DNA from: Rhodospirillales bacterium
Lineage (GTDB): Bacteria; Pseudomonadota; Alphaproteobacteria; Micavibrionales; Micavibrionaceae
Length of the DNA stretch: 64,000 nt
Direction: 5' to 3'
Assembly: GCA_020638295.1 (NCBI GenBank)
Contig: JACKIU010000001.1
Coordinates: 744,001 to 808,000 of the forward strand
The position numbers and the translations under genes were made by a program. Below are positions 40,286 to 48,958 of the stretch, one piece after another. Position 1 is the stretch's first letter. Every line of letters starts with the position of its first letter. Under the pieces are notes generated by a model, which was given only the letters and a program-made list of their open reading frames with translations, had not been told where the DNA came from and did no database searches.

Positions 40286-40713
40286 GTCTTTCTGTAGCGT
40301 TCCATCAGCGTTTTCATTTGAGAAGCTAGCTCACGAATTTTTTCCATTTGTGGATCTTCAATAATCTCCGTAGGAGATGCATCTTCCACTTCTACTTGAT
40401 CGATTGTCTTGGATAATTCTAAGAAGGATGCATTCAATTCCTCAGACAATCCCGTTGTACCTTTTTCTAGGTGCGTTCCTAAATTGCTGTCATCAAACAA
40501 AACACAACAAGCCTCTTCAAAGCTTCCTATTTCTTCACCCGGATTGTTTATGCCAGCCCAAAGATATTTTTGTATCTCTATATCTGAAAGCTCTTCTAAA
40601 GTTTCGATTACATTTTCAACTACGAGTGGCGGTGTTTGTTCATGCCATGTTGCTGAAGCTCTGTATTGAGCCTCATCTCTTAATTTTTTTATTTCTTCTT
40701 CAGTTAGCGTCAT
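40282..40713 (-). CDS. Unknown acidic protein within the fad operon
   Basis: 143 residues, acidic, soluble, mostly helical: 'MTLTEEEIKKLRDEAQYRAS', 'VENVIETLEELSDIEIQKYL', 'SFEEACCVLFDDSNLGTHL'. The end is a charged helix 'IRELASQMKTLMERYRKT'. No family recognised. Its ATG directly follows the thiolase TAA, and its stop overlaps the next ATG. GC is visibly lower than in fadA and fadB, which suggests a later insertion into the operon. Confidence 0.62.
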   Translation of the reverse strand: MTLTEEEIKKLRDEAQYRASATWHEQTPPLVVENVIETLEELSDIEIQKYLWAGINNPGEEIGSFEEACCVLFDDSNLGTHLEKGTTGLSEELNASFLELSKTIDQVEVEDASPTEIIEDPQMEKIRELASQMKTLMERYRKT

Positions 40714-41841
40714 TTAAATCTTCTCCAATACCGTTGCGACGCCTTGGCCGCCGCCGATACACATGGTGGCCAGCGCATATTTCTTTTTCTCGCGGGCGAG
40801 CAGGCTGGCGGCTTTACCGGTGATGCGCGCGCCGGAGGTTCCCAGCGGGTGGCCGAGCGCGATGGCGCCGCCATCGAGGTTTACTTTTTTCACATCCACG
40901 CCAAGCTCTTTCAAAACCGAAAGACCTTGTGCGGCGAAGGCTTCGTTGAGTTCCCAGATATCGATATCATCGACCTTCAGGCCCGCACGTTCGAGGGCCT
41001 TTTTGGTCGCGGGGACAGGGCCGATGCCCATGATCTCTGCCGCGCAGCCCGCAACGGCGATCGATTTAATCCGCGCGAGTTTGGGCAGTTTGTGTTTGTC
41101 CGCATAGTCTTCCGAACACACCAGCACGGCGGCGGAACCGTCGGTCAGCGGTGAAGAGGTTGCGGCCGTTACCGTGCCGTTTTTATCAAAAGCGGGCTGG
41201 AGCGTGGCGAGTTTTTCGGTTGAAGAATCAGGGCGGATAGTGCCGTCGATTTTCACATCGCCGATGGGCACGATTTCATCATCGAATTTGCCGGATTCTG
41301 CAGCGGCGGCGGCCTTTTTATGGGAGCTGACGGCGAATTCCTCCTGCTGGGCGCGAGAAATATCGTATTTCTTGGCCAAATTCTCGGCGGTTTCACCCAT
41401 GGAGATGTAGGCTTGGGGGTATTTTTCGAAAATCGCCGGGTTGGGCATGGGGTTAAAACCGCCCATAGGAATGCGGCTCATGCTTTCCACGCCCGCGCAG
41501 ATAAAGGCCTGACCCGCATTCATCTGGATCGCTCCGGCGGCGATATGAATGGCGGTCATTGACGAGCCGCAAAAGCGGTTGACGGTCGCCCCGGCTACGG
41601 AAACCGGCAAATCGGCATGACCCGCAACAAGGCGCGCTATGTTAAAGCCTTGCTCTCCTTCCGGAAATGCGCAGCCCATAATCAGATCTTCGATGTCTTC
41701 GGGATTGACGCCGGTATCTGCAACCAATGCCTTCACCACCTCGGCAGCCATATCATCGGGGCGGACCCTGGCGAGTTCGCCCTTATTCGCGAAATGCATC
41801 GGGGAGCGTTTAAATCCACAGATAACGACGGATGTTTGCAT
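40714..41841 (-). CDS. fadA: Acetyl-CoA C-acyltransferase (thiolase)
   Basis: Cleaves 3-ketoacyl-CoA at the end of each beta-oxidation round. 375 residues. Nucleophilic Cys in 'VNRFCGSSMTAIHIAAG', catalytic His in 'GGAIALGHPLGTSGARI', and acid/base Cys in 'ALATMCIGGGQGVATVLE'. Length is a little short but complete. AAAGG lies about 8 nt before the ATG. First gene of a four-gene operon ending in the FadB-like fusion. Confidence 0.94.
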   Translation of the reverse strand: MQTSVVICGFKRSPMHFANKGELARVRPDDMAAEVVKALVADTGVNPEDIEDLIMGCAFPEGEQGFNIARLVAGHADLPVSVAGATVNRFCGSSMTAIHIAAGAIQMNAGQAFICAGVESMSRIPMGGFNPMPNPAIFEKYPQAYISMGETAENLAKKYDISRAQQEEFAVSSHKKAAAAAESGKFDDEIVPIGDVKIDGTIRPDSSTEKLATLQPAFDKNGTVTAATSSPLTDGSAAVLVCSEDYADKHKLPKLARIKSIAVAGCAAEIMGIGPVPATKKALERAGLKVDDIDIWELNEAFAAQGLSVLKELGVDVKKVNLDGGAIALGHPLGTSGARITGKAASLLAREKKKYALATMCIGGGQGVATVLEKI

Positions 41842-42013
41842 AGAAAGAGCCTTTCGAAAAAATCAAAATCTTTGCGATTCTATAGTGATATAGGGCACGG
41901 GTCGAGAGGTTTTAAAGCTTTGTGATTTTGCATTTGACACATCTGCCAAAATCAGGCAATTCAGGTTTTACAACATGTAGAGTTTTTATTGTGTCTGGAT
42001 AAGGAGAATAAGC

Positions 42014-42466
42014 GTGAGCAAGCAGGCTGAAAAAATTACTGATCCGCGGGGATTTAAGCGTATTTGTACGAGTTGCGGTACGCGATTTTACGACATGAAT
42101 AAACGTCCGATCGTATGCCCGTCATGCGAAACTGAATTTACCAACGAATTTAAAGTTAAGAGCCGCCGGGGCCGCCTTGCTGTGAATGAAGACTCTGAAG
42201 GTCAGGTTTCCAAGAAAACAGTCAAAGACACTGAAAATGATGAGGATGAGATCGAAGACGAAGACGACGATGCGGAAATCGTCAGCCTTGATGATCTTGA
42301 AAACTCGGATGACGACGAAGGTGACGATCTTGGCGGCGATGTCGACTTGGATGATGACGACGATCTGGACGATCTGGATGTCGATGACGATCTCGGCGAT
42401 CTTGATGATCTTGAGCCTGATGCAGAACTCGATGAAGACGAGGGCGAAGAAGAGGACAAGGATTAA
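42014..42466 (+). CDS. TIGR02300-type zinc-ribbon protein with acidic tail
   Basis: 150 residues starting at GTG with AAGGAG 7 nt upstream. Residues 8-45 form a zinc ribbon: 'RICTSCGTRFYDMNKRPIVC' continuing P-S-C, the FYD-x-N-K pattern of this family found in alphaproteobacteria. The C-terminal 80 residues are almost entirely Asp/Glu/Leu. The role is unknown; the shape recalls RNA-polymerase or nucleic-acid-associated regulators. Transcribed 30 nt ahead of prmA. Confidence 0.85.
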   Translation: MSKQAEKITDPRGFKRICTSCGTRFYDMNKRPIVCPSCETEFTNEFKVKSRRGRLAVNEDSEGQVSKKTVKDTENDEDEIEDEDDDAEIVSLDDLENSDDDEGDDLGGDVDLDDDDDLDDLDVDDDLGDLDDLEPDAELDEDEGEEEDKD

Positions 42467-42496
42467 TTTCCCGATCCTCTTACAAGGAAGGCTTTT

Positions 42497-43405
42497 ATGT
42501 ATAAAACATCCCTGCGCCTTCCGGCTGAACTCAGCCCTGTAGAAACAGCGATTTTATGCGAATCGACAGATGGTTTATCTGCTGCGTATTGCGCCATGCG
42601 CGAGGAAAATCACGATCAATCCCCGTGGGTTCTTGAATGGCTTTGCAATACGCCGGTTGAGAGCAAGACTTTGCGCGGGCGGATTGAAACCACGGCGGAA
42701 ATTCACGGGATTGCCCTGCCGAACGTGCTTGATTTTAAAAATGAAGATGTGCCAGATCGGGACTGGCTCTCCTATTCCTATAAGCAATTTCCACCCTTTT
42801 CCGTGGGTCCGTTTTTTATTTACGGTTCGCATTATGAGGACGGCGTGCCAGACGGGCAAATCGGTTTGCAGATTGATGCGGCAACTGCGTTCGGGTCCGG
42901 TGAGCACGGTACGACCAAAGGCTGTTTGCAAGCGATGCTTGATCTTAAAGGCCAAGGGGCGTGCCCGTGGAACGTGCTGGATATGGGCACGGGCAGCGGC
43001 ATTTTGGCAGTCGCAGCCTGGAAACTGTGGAAGAGCCCGGTGCTGGCCGTCGATAACGACCCCGAAGCTGTGCGGGTGGCCGAGCGACACCGCGACATCA
43101 ATAAAGTACCGGAAGGCGCCACAGATATGACGTGTCGGTGCGGAGAGGGGTTTGCCGAAGAGACCGTGCAAAAACGTAAACCGTTTGATCTGATACTTGC
43201 CAATATCCTGCCCGGACCGCTTAAAGACATGGCCGGGGATCTGGTCGCTGTGACCGATGACAATGCCGATATTATTTTGTCCGGGATTTTGGATGAGCAG
43301 GCCAAAGATGTGTTAAGCGTTTATCAAACTCACGGGCTTGAACATCGTAAAACAATCCATCATGACGGATGGTCAACTTTGTTGCTGCGTAAAGCGGCGG
43401 TATAA
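42497..43405 (+). CDS. prmA: Ribosomal protein L11 methyltransferase
   Basis: SAM-dependent methyltransferase for ribosomal protein L11. 302 residues. N-terminal substrate-recognition domain, then the class I methyltransferase core with motif I 'NVLDMGTGSGILAVAAWKL', acidic 'VLAVDNDPEAVRVAERH', and the catalytic-loop 'FDLILANILPGPLKDMAGDL' (N-I-L-P). 'GLQIDAATAFGSGEHGTTKG' is the characteristic linker segment. AAGGAAGG lies before the ATG. Confidence 0.94.
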   Translation: MYKTSLRLPAELSPVETAILCESTDGLSAAYCAMREENHDQSPWVLEWLCNTPVESKTLRGRIETTAEIHGIALPNVLDFKNEDVPDRDWLSYSYKQFPPFSVGPFFIYGSHYEDGVPDGQIGLQIDAATAFGSGEHGTTKGCLQAMLDLKGQGACPWNVLDMGTGSGILAVAAWKLWKSPVLAVDNDPEAVRVAERHRDINKVPEGATDMTCRCGEGFAEETVQKRKPFDLILANILPGPLKDMAGDLVAVTDDNADIILSGILDEQAKDVLSVYQTHGLEHRKTIHHDGWSTLLLRKAAV

Positions 43406-43561
43406 AATTATCAAGTACAGCATCACAAAGTAAAAAAGGTAGAGCTCTTCTAATTCGCTGGCGCGGGAAAAAATCACTGTGTTCGGCAAGATTTGGTCGA
43501 TTTTATCGATTAATTTTATACTGATGGCCAAGGCTGCTGTCGGAGCCAAAATGGCCGGCGG

Positions 43562-43723
43562 TTAGATGCTTGCGAAGATTTGCGGCACACGCTTTGATTT
43601 AAAATGCTGCAGGGCCGGAATAATCAGACCGCCGACAACAACACCGACAAGCAAAATAAGACGCGGCTTTTGGTCGAACCGGCTGGAGATGTTATGCAGA
43701 TTTGTTTCGTTCTGATCGTTCAC
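43562..43723 (-). CDS. Possible small single-span membrane protein downstream of glmS
   Basis: A GTG-started frame of 53 residues begins 27 nt after the glmS stop: 'MNDQNETNLHNISSRFDQKP', then a hydrophobic span 'LILLVGVVVGGLIIPAL' and a basic end 'QHFKSKRVPQIFASI'. No clear ribosome-binding site. The same frame stays open for more than 50 codons beyond the TAA, so the stop may interrupt a longer gene. The remaining 156 nt to prmA hold nothing else that I can name. Confidence 0.35.
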   Translation of the reverse strand: MNDQNETNLHNISSRFDQKPRLILLVGVVVGGLIIPALQHFKSKRVPQIFASI

Positions 43724-43749
43724 GCCCGACCAGAACTCGGGGGTTGAGC

Positions 43750-45588
43750 CTATTCCACCGTGACGGATTTGGCCAGATTGCGCGGCTGATCGACGTCGGT
43801 GCCTTTGGTCACGGCAACATGGTAGGCCAGAAGATGGATCGGGACGGCGTACAAAATGGGCGCGACAAACGGATCAACCGGCTGGACATTGATGTTCCAG
43901 GTGGTGAAGCTTTTGAGCTGGTCATATCCCCGATCGTCGGAGATCAACAAGACGCGAGCACCGCGAGCGACATTTTCCTGTAAATTGCTGGCGGTTTTTT
44001 CGAACAGGGCGTCATTGGCCGGGGCGAGCACGACGATGGGCATACGATCATCAATTAACGCGATCGGGCCGTGTTTCAATTCCCCGGCGGCGTAGCCTTC
44101 AGCATGAATATAAGAGACTTCTTTCAGTTTGAGGGCGCCTTCCATGGCCAGCGGGTAAAGCAGGTTGCGTCCAAGATAAAGCATATCCGCGCTTTCGAAT
44201 ATATCGCGAGCGATGGACTGGATGGTTTCGGCGTTTTCTTCGGCGCGCAGGAGCTGGGTAATCTGCATCGGGATGTGACGCAATTCATCGGCAAGTCTGG
44301 CCGCCCGCCCGGCATCCAGCGCACCTTTTTTCACGGCAAGAGAAAGAGTAATACAGGCCAGCGTGGTGAGCTGGGTCGTAAAGGCTTTGGTCGAGGCGAC
44401 GCCGATTTCAGGACCGGCCAGCGTGTGCATGACAAAGTTGGATTCACGTTCGATCGTGCTTTCGATAGTATTGACGATGGATAGCACTTTGCAGCCCTTT
44501 GCTTTCACGTAGCGCATCCCTTCCAGCGTATCGAGGGTTTCGCCGGATTGTGAAACGACAATGCACAATGTGTCGGGATTGAGCGGCGGTTCGCGGTAGC
44601 GGAATTCCGAGGCGATGTCGACATCGCAGGGCACTTGGGCGGTTTGTTCGAACCAGTATTTGGCAACCATGCAGGCATAATAGGCTGTGCCACAAGCGAC
44701 CATAGTGATGCGCGGGGCATTGCTCAGGGCCTCGAGAATATCGGAGGGAATCGAGATTTCGCCGGTGGCCGGATTGACGAAGGAGTTCAGCGTATCGCCG
44801 ATGACGCTGGGCTGTTCATAAATTTCCTTAAGCATGAAGTGGCGGAAATTACCCTTGCCCGTGGTCGCGCCGCTTTGCGCGGTGATGCGGATTTCGCGGG
44901 TCGCGGGCGTGTTATCATTTGTATAAATCTGTGCACCTTCGCGCGTAACACATACGCGATCTCCATCTTCAAGGAAGCAGATTTTTTTGGTCAGCGGGGC
45001 CAGCGCGTATGAGTCAGAGGCGACAAACATTTCACCATCACCATAGCCAACCGCAAGGGGTGTGCCCTGACGCACACCGACCATAAGATTTTCTTCGCCG
45101 GCGAAAATCATCACAATAGCAAAGGCGCCTTGAAGGCGATCGAATGTGGCGTTGGCCGCGTCCTGCGGGGATTTTCCCTGCGTCAGATAATGATCGACGA
45201 GATGGACAATCACCTCGGTATCGGTATCGGTTTCGAAGCGCACCTGATGCGCGGCTAATTCGTTTTTCAGTGCGGCATAATTTTCGATGATACCGTTATG
45301 GACGACGGCGACTTTTTCCGTGGCGTGTGGGTGAGCATTATCTTCGGTCGGGCCGCCATGGGTCGCCCAACGCGTATGGCCAATCCCGAGCGTGCCTTTA
45401 AGCGGGGCGTCTTTGAGTTTGGCTTCAAGGTTTTTCAGTTTACCTTCGGCGCGGCGGCGTTCCAATTTGCCATCATGCAGCGTGGCAATGCCCGCGCTGT
45501 CATAGCCGCGATACTCCAGACGCCGCAGCCCTTCAACCAAATTCGGGCTGGCGTCTTTTTCACTCAAAATTCCTATAATTCCGCACAT
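43750..45588 (-). CDS. glmS: Glutamine-fructose-6-phosphate aminotransferase (isomerising)
   Basis: Makes glucosamine-6-phosphate, the entry to UDP-GlcNAc for peptidoglycan and LPS. 612 residues. N-terminal nucleophile Cys1 in 'MCGIIGIL', glutaminase segments 'LGIGHTRWATHGGPTEDNAH' and 'VVHNGIIENYAALKNEL'. Two SIS domains follow ('VACGTAYYACMVAKYWFEQ', 'VSQSGETLDTLEGMRY', 'LYLGRNLLYPLAMEGALKLK'). C-terminal 'DVDQPRNLAKSVTVE' is canonical. It lies in the order glmU - small secreted gene - glmS. Confidence 0.97.
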   Translation of the reverse strand: MCGIIGILSEKDASPNLVEGLRRLEYRGYDSAGIATLHDGKLERRRAEGKLKNLEAKLKDAPLKGTLGIGHTRWATHGGPTEDNAHPHATEKVAVVHNGIIENYAALKNELAAHQVRFETDTDTEVIVHLVDHYLTQGKSPQDAANATFDRLQGAFAIVMIFAGEENLMVGVRQGTPLAVGYGDGEMFVASDSYALAPLTKKICFLEDGDRVCVTREGAQIYTNDNTPATREIRITAQSGATTGKGNFRHFMLKEIYEQPSVIGDTLNSFVNPATGEISIPSDILEALSNAPRITMVACGTAYYACMVAKYWFEQTAQVPCDVDIASEFRYREPPLNPDTLCIVVSQSGETLDTLEGMRYVKAKGCKVLSIVNTIESTIERESNFVMHTLAGPEIGVASTKAFTTQLTTLACITLSLAVKKGALDAGRAARLADELRHIPMQITQLLRAEENAETIQSIARDIFESADMLYLGRNLLYPLAMEGALKLKEVSYIHAEGYAAGELKHGPIALIDDRMPIVVLAPANDALFEKTASNLQENVARGARVLLISDDRGYDQLKSFTTWNINVQPVDPFVAPILYAVPIHLLAYHVAVTKGTDVDQPRNLAKSVTVE

Positions 45589-45591
45589 TTC

Positions 45592-45620
45592 AGTTATCAG
45601 TTATCAGTTAGCCGTTAGCA
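45592..45620. repeat. Short tandem repeat of TCAGTTA units
   Basis: CAGTTATCAGTTATCAGTTA followed by a diverged unit, directly upstream of glmS. Confidence 0.6.
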
Positions 45621-45647
45621 GTACAAGTCACATGATGTTGCGCCATG

Positions 45648-45932
45648 TTACAGGCGGGGTTTTTGATGGTGCGGATAGGATTGCGATGGCACGGGTATTT
45701 TGCGCACGTTGTGTTTTTCGATGGCAGCTTCGAGGTCATCGATCGCGGCATTGATTGCGGAGAGCGGCGGGCCGTCGTTGCGATCACGGTATTTGAGTGG
45801 AGGTTGTAGCACCGGGCGGCGCGTGTCGGCAATGGCGGCTTCGAGCGCGCCCATCGCATTATTATAGCCTCCACAGGCTGCATTGGCGTTTAGGGGGATG
45901 AGAATGAGGAGCGTGAGAAACAAAAACCGCAT
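45648..45932 (-). CDS. Small secreted protein, unknown function
   Basis: 94 residues from the ATG at 45932, which starts a signal peptide 'MRFLFLTLLILIPLNANA|AC'. The mature part is one helical stretch ('YNNAMGALEAAIADTRRPV', 'SAINAAIDDLEAAIEKHNV') and a Pro/His-rich end. The frame opens upstream to 46004 but without a credible start. No family recognised. Lies between glmU and glmS, same strand. Confidence 0.55.
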   Translation of the reverse strand: MRFLFLTLLILIPLNANAACGGYNNAMGALEAAIADTRRPVLQPPLKYRDRNDGPPLSAINAAIDDLEAAIEKHNVRKIPVPSQSYPHHQKPRL

Positions 45933-46008
45933 GATAGTTTGAGGGTAACGGCGCGGCGGGTTTTTGCGAAATATTTTGTTATAGGCTCGCTCAGTTCCCC
46001 ACAAAAAA

Positions 46009-47421
46009 TCAGGAGGATTTTTTGCGCGGTTGGATTTTGGATTTTGCTTTCGATTTGGCGGCGGGTTTTTCTTTGCCCGCTCTTTTTTGCGCAGCCTCTT
46101 TCATCTTGCGGTATTTCGCCGCCCAGCCTTTGCGAATTTTGGAAGGCTCACGGGCGATGGACAGCGCATCGGCGGGCACGTCTTCGGTAATCGTCGAACC
46201 GGCCGCGATGAAGGCGCCGTCATCCAGATGCACTGGGGCAACCAGATTAACGTTGGAGCCGACCATGACATTTTTGCCTATCACGGTGCGGTGTTTTTGA
46301 AAGCCGTCATAGTTGACGGTGATCGCTCCGGCGGAGAAATTGACCTCATCGCCCATATCGGTATCGCCGACATAGGCCAGATGGCCGATTTTACTGCCCT
46401 TGCCGATATTGGATTTTTTGATCTCGACAAAGTTACCGATGCGTGCACCTTTGCCGATTTGTGTATCAGGGCGAAGCCGCGCGAACGGGCCGATGGCTGC
46501 GCCTGCCTTGACAAGCGCGCCTTCAAGGTGGCTGAACGCTTTGATATGCACGCCTTGCTCAAGTGTAACGCCGGGGCCGAACACGACGTTGGGTTCGAGA
46601 ATGCAATCGGGCGCGATTTGCGTATCGTGCCAGAGATACACCGTATCAGGATCGCGCATTGATACGCCCTGATCCATATGGGCGCGGCGCAGCCGGTTTT
46701 GCAGGGTCTTTTCCAGCGCGGCGAGATCGGCGCGGGTATTACAGCCCTGCACCTCTGACGGATTTTCGATGATAGCCACGGCGGTCGCTCCGCCTTCAGC
46801 GCGGATAATGCTAGGGAGTTGGGTGATGTAGAATTCATTTTGCGCGTTGTCAGAATCGATGCGATCGAGCAAAGCGGGAAGCTGCGCCCCATCAGCACAG
46901 AATGCGCCGGTGTTGACAAGCTGGATGGTTTTTTGTTCGGCTGAGGCGTCTTTTTCTTCGACAATGTCATCCACCCACCCTTGATCATTTAGAATAACCC
47001 GTCCATATCCATATGGATTTTCCATAATACAGACCAGAAGAGAGAGGGGTAACTCTTTTCGGGCGTTTCTTAACGCTGTAAGGGTTGAAGCGCCGATCAA
47101 CGGCGTATCGCCGAGCAGGATCAGCACATCACCGGCAAAGCCTTCGAACGCAGGCACAGCACAACGCACAGCGCCGCCGGTACCATCGCGAACCTGTTGG
47201 ACAACACTGGTGTGGGGTTTGACAGCCTTTTCAAGATCCGGCATTTCCGGGCCGGTGACGACGACAATTTTTTCTGGACCGAGACTTTCACACGTATCCA
47301 GAAGCCAGTTGATCATCGGGCGCCCGGCCAATTCGTGCATCACCTTTGGCCGGGCCGATTTCATCCGCGTGCCTTGCCCGGCCGCGAGAATAACGATTGC
47401 GAGAGGTTTACGAGTGTTCAT
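46009..47421 (-). CDS. glmU: Bifunctional UDP-GlcNAc pyrophosphorylase / glucosamine-1-phosphate acetyltransferase
   Basis: Last two steps to UDP-GlcNAc. 470 residues from the ATG at 47421. Uridylyltransferase domain: 'VILAAGQGTRMKSARPKVMH' with 'RDGTGGAVRCAVP' and 'LLGDTPLIGASTL'. Left-handed beta-helix acetyltransferase domain: hexapeptide repeats from about residue 245 with 'NFVEIKKSNIGKGSKIGHLA' and 'YVGDTDMGDEVNFSAGAITV', followed by N-Y-D-G. The C-terminal 25 residues are Lys-rich and unusual ('KPAAKSKAKSKIQPRKKSS'). Confidence 0.96.
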   Translation of the reverse strand: MNTRKPLAIVILAAGQGTRMKSARPKVMHELAGRPMINWLLDTCESLGPEKIVVVTGPEMPDLEKAVKPHTSVVQQVRDGTGGAVRCAVPAFEGFAGDVLILLGDTPLIGASTLTALRNARKELPLSLLVCIMENPYGYGRVILNDQGWVDDIVEEKDASAEQKTIQLVNTGAFCADGAQLPALLDRIDSDNAQNEFYITQLPSIIRAEGGATAVAIIENPSEVQGCNTRADLAALEKTLQNRLRRAHMDQGVSMRDPDTVYLWHDTQIAPDCILEPNVVFGPGVTLEQGVHIKAFSHLEGALVKAGAAIGPFARLRPDTQIGKGARIGNFVEIKKSNIGKGSKIGHLAYVGDTDMGDEVNFSAGAITVNYDGFQKHRTVIGKNVMVGSNVNLVAPVHLDDGAFIAAGSTITEDVPADALSIAREPSKIRKGWAAKYRKMKEAAQKRAGKEKPAAKSKAKSKIQPRKKSS

Positions 47422-47434
47422 TATCCTTCTCATG

Positions 47435-47694
47435 TCATCCCGAACGCGAAGCGGCGGGATCTTTGTAAATATTTTTCCACGAATATTCCCATTCCGGGTT
47501 CATTGTTTCAACGAGTCTGTTTTTCTTTTCCCGGCGCCATTTTTTAATTTCTTTTCGCGTAAAATTGCGGCTTCAATATCGCTGTAATGCTCACAGTAGA
47601 CAAGCTTATTGATATTGTATTTTTTTGAAAAGCCCTCTTTTTGTTTTATGACCATTTCAATGCGTGAAAAATGCAGCATCCATGAAATCTGCAC
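47435..47694 (-). pseudogene. Truncated and frameshifted GIY-YIG endonuclease gene
   Basis: Residues from about 'KQKEGFSKKYNINKLVY' through 'DIEAAILREKKLK' match the middle of small GIY-YIG proteins. The N-terminal GIY-YIG motif itself is missing. At an A-run after 'REKKLK' the frame breaks; in the next frame the usual ending appears ('KWRREKKNRLVETMNPEW' ... 'YKDPAAS'), stopping at 47435. Both defects mark it as dead. The tail runs into a common repeat sequence with ATCCCGCCGCTTCGCG. Confidence 0.75.
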
Positions 47695-47765
47695 GCTAAT
47701 CAGCTAGGAATCTGGCACCCCCACCCAGCTACGGCTAAGCTCACATGTTCGCTAAGCCTTTGCAA

Positions 47766-47787
47766 CCCTCCCCCTTAAGGGGGAGGG
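47766..47787. repeat. 22-bp perfect palindrome (C-rich/G-rich arms around TTAA)
   Basis: Arms CCCTCCCCCTT and AAGGGGGAGGG. With the repeat at 47891 it fills the 376-nt gene-free stretch 47695-48070. Confidence 0.65.
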
Positions 47788-47890
47788 AAAGGGTTGGGGG
47801 CTAGTTTTTCAAGAGGCAAAATAATCTCAAGTGTTAAATCCAAATAACTCGATGCTTATACCGTTTTGCATTCATTGAATGAACATCAAG

Positions 47891-47990
47891 ACCGTCATCG
47901 CGAGAGACCAGCGGGAGCGCGGCGATCCAGAAATCCCGCTCTTTGGTCTCTGGATTGCTTCGTCGGCAAAAAGCCTCCTCGCAATGACGA
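47891..47990. repeat. REP-like palindromic repeat, copy C (diverged)
   Basis: Begins ACCGTCATCGCGAG and ends CTCCTCGCAATGACG; keeps GATCCAGAAAT and TGGATTGCTTCG blocks and adds an inner inverted repeat AGAGACCA/TGGTCTCT. Related to copies A and B at 23721 and 25018. Confidence 0.65.
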
Positions 47991-48070
47991 TTCTCATCAC
48001 TTGAACGCAAACTGGTATTAAAATATCTTTTTTCGAGACTTCCCGCATTCGCTCGAAATGACAGAGGAAC

Positions 48071-48958
48071 TCAGTCCTCTTCGGTGACGCGTTTTTCGGC
48101 AATGAGGATGGTGTCGGCGGATTTATATTCGGCCAGATGCATGAACAATGTGCCATAGGCGGTTTTCACGCGGATTTTTACGGGCACGGCCGGGCCGTCT
48201 TGAGCAATCTGGGCGATCCAGACGGTCGGCATTGTGCCTTTTTCGCGGCCCTGTTCCTGAATCGACATCCAGCCGCGCGGCTTTTTGTGCCATTCACCAT
48301 TGACAGGCACGACCTCAACCGTGCATTCAGCCGCCGGACCGCCGTAAATATTATATTTCGACTCGGTTAGGGTTACGACTTTTTGGTGTTTGAATATCTG
48401 TTTGAAACGGCGTTTGCCGTCGAAGACTTCCGATTCCCCGGCGCAGGTTTTGTCGTTATTGTAGCTTTCGAGCACCTGCAAGGTTGCCGTCAACGCATCA
48501 ACCGTGCCGTTGGTGACTTCATCAGGAATTTCGCGCAGTTCGTTTTCGCTGTGCTCGTCGGTCACACGCAAAGATTTAAAAGAGCCGTCTTTGTTGTAGA
48601 GATATTCCTTGATGTCTTTTTCTTCGCGCCATGCGGCGGTCGATTGGTGTTTTTGCGGCTGGAATTTATTGTCTTTAAACACCCAGCCGTGGCTTTCAAA
48701 GGTGCCTTCCCAGGGAATGAGCGAGCCTAAAAAACCACGAGTTTTGGCATCGAGAACAAGATCGTACTGGCCTTTTTTCGATAAATCGAGATCGAGCTTT
48801 GCCTGCACGGCGTGAATGCCGCCAGCATAGACCTCATACACCAATTGCTGGCGCAAAGTTTCGGCAGAGGCCGGAGTGCTAGCGATAGAGGCCAGCCAGA
48901 GTAACGCCCCGGCCACCAAGCCCCTGTTTAAACTTTTTAACGCCTTTTGCCGTTTCAT
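48071..48958 (-). CDS. DUF3108 domain-containing periplasmic protein
   Basis: 295 residues with a signal peptide ('GLVAGALLWLASIASTPASA|ET'). The DUF3108 body includes 'QQLVYEVYAGGIHAVQAKLD', 'KTRGFLGSLIPWEGTFESHG', 'NGTVDALTATLQVLESYN' and 'CTVEVVPVNGEW'. Function unknown; probably a beta-rich envelope protein. Its first 80 nt overlap the end of the FemAB-like gene in another frame; no later start keeps the signal peptide. Confidence 0.85.
   Translation of the reverse strand: MKRQKALKSLNRGLVAGALLWLASIASTPASAETLRQQLVYEVYAGGIHAVQAKLDLDLSKKGQYDLVLDAKTRGFLGSLIPWEGTFESHGWVFKDNKFQPQKHQSTAAWREEKDIKEYLYNKDGSFKSLRVTDEHSENELREIPDEVTNGTVDALTATLQVLESYNNDKTCAGESEVFDGKRRFKQIFKHQKVVTLTESKYNIYGGPAAECTVEVVPVNGEWHKKPRGWMSIQEQGREKGTMPTVWIAQIAQDGPAVPVKIRVKTAYGTLFMHLAEYKSADTILIAEKRVTEED

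Noticed and set aside
42202..42459. A Ser-rich 85-codon frame antisense to the TIGR02300-type gene.
   Set aside because: It is the mirror of the Asp/Glu codon run (GAC/GAT read as GTC/ATC/TCG) and has no independent support.
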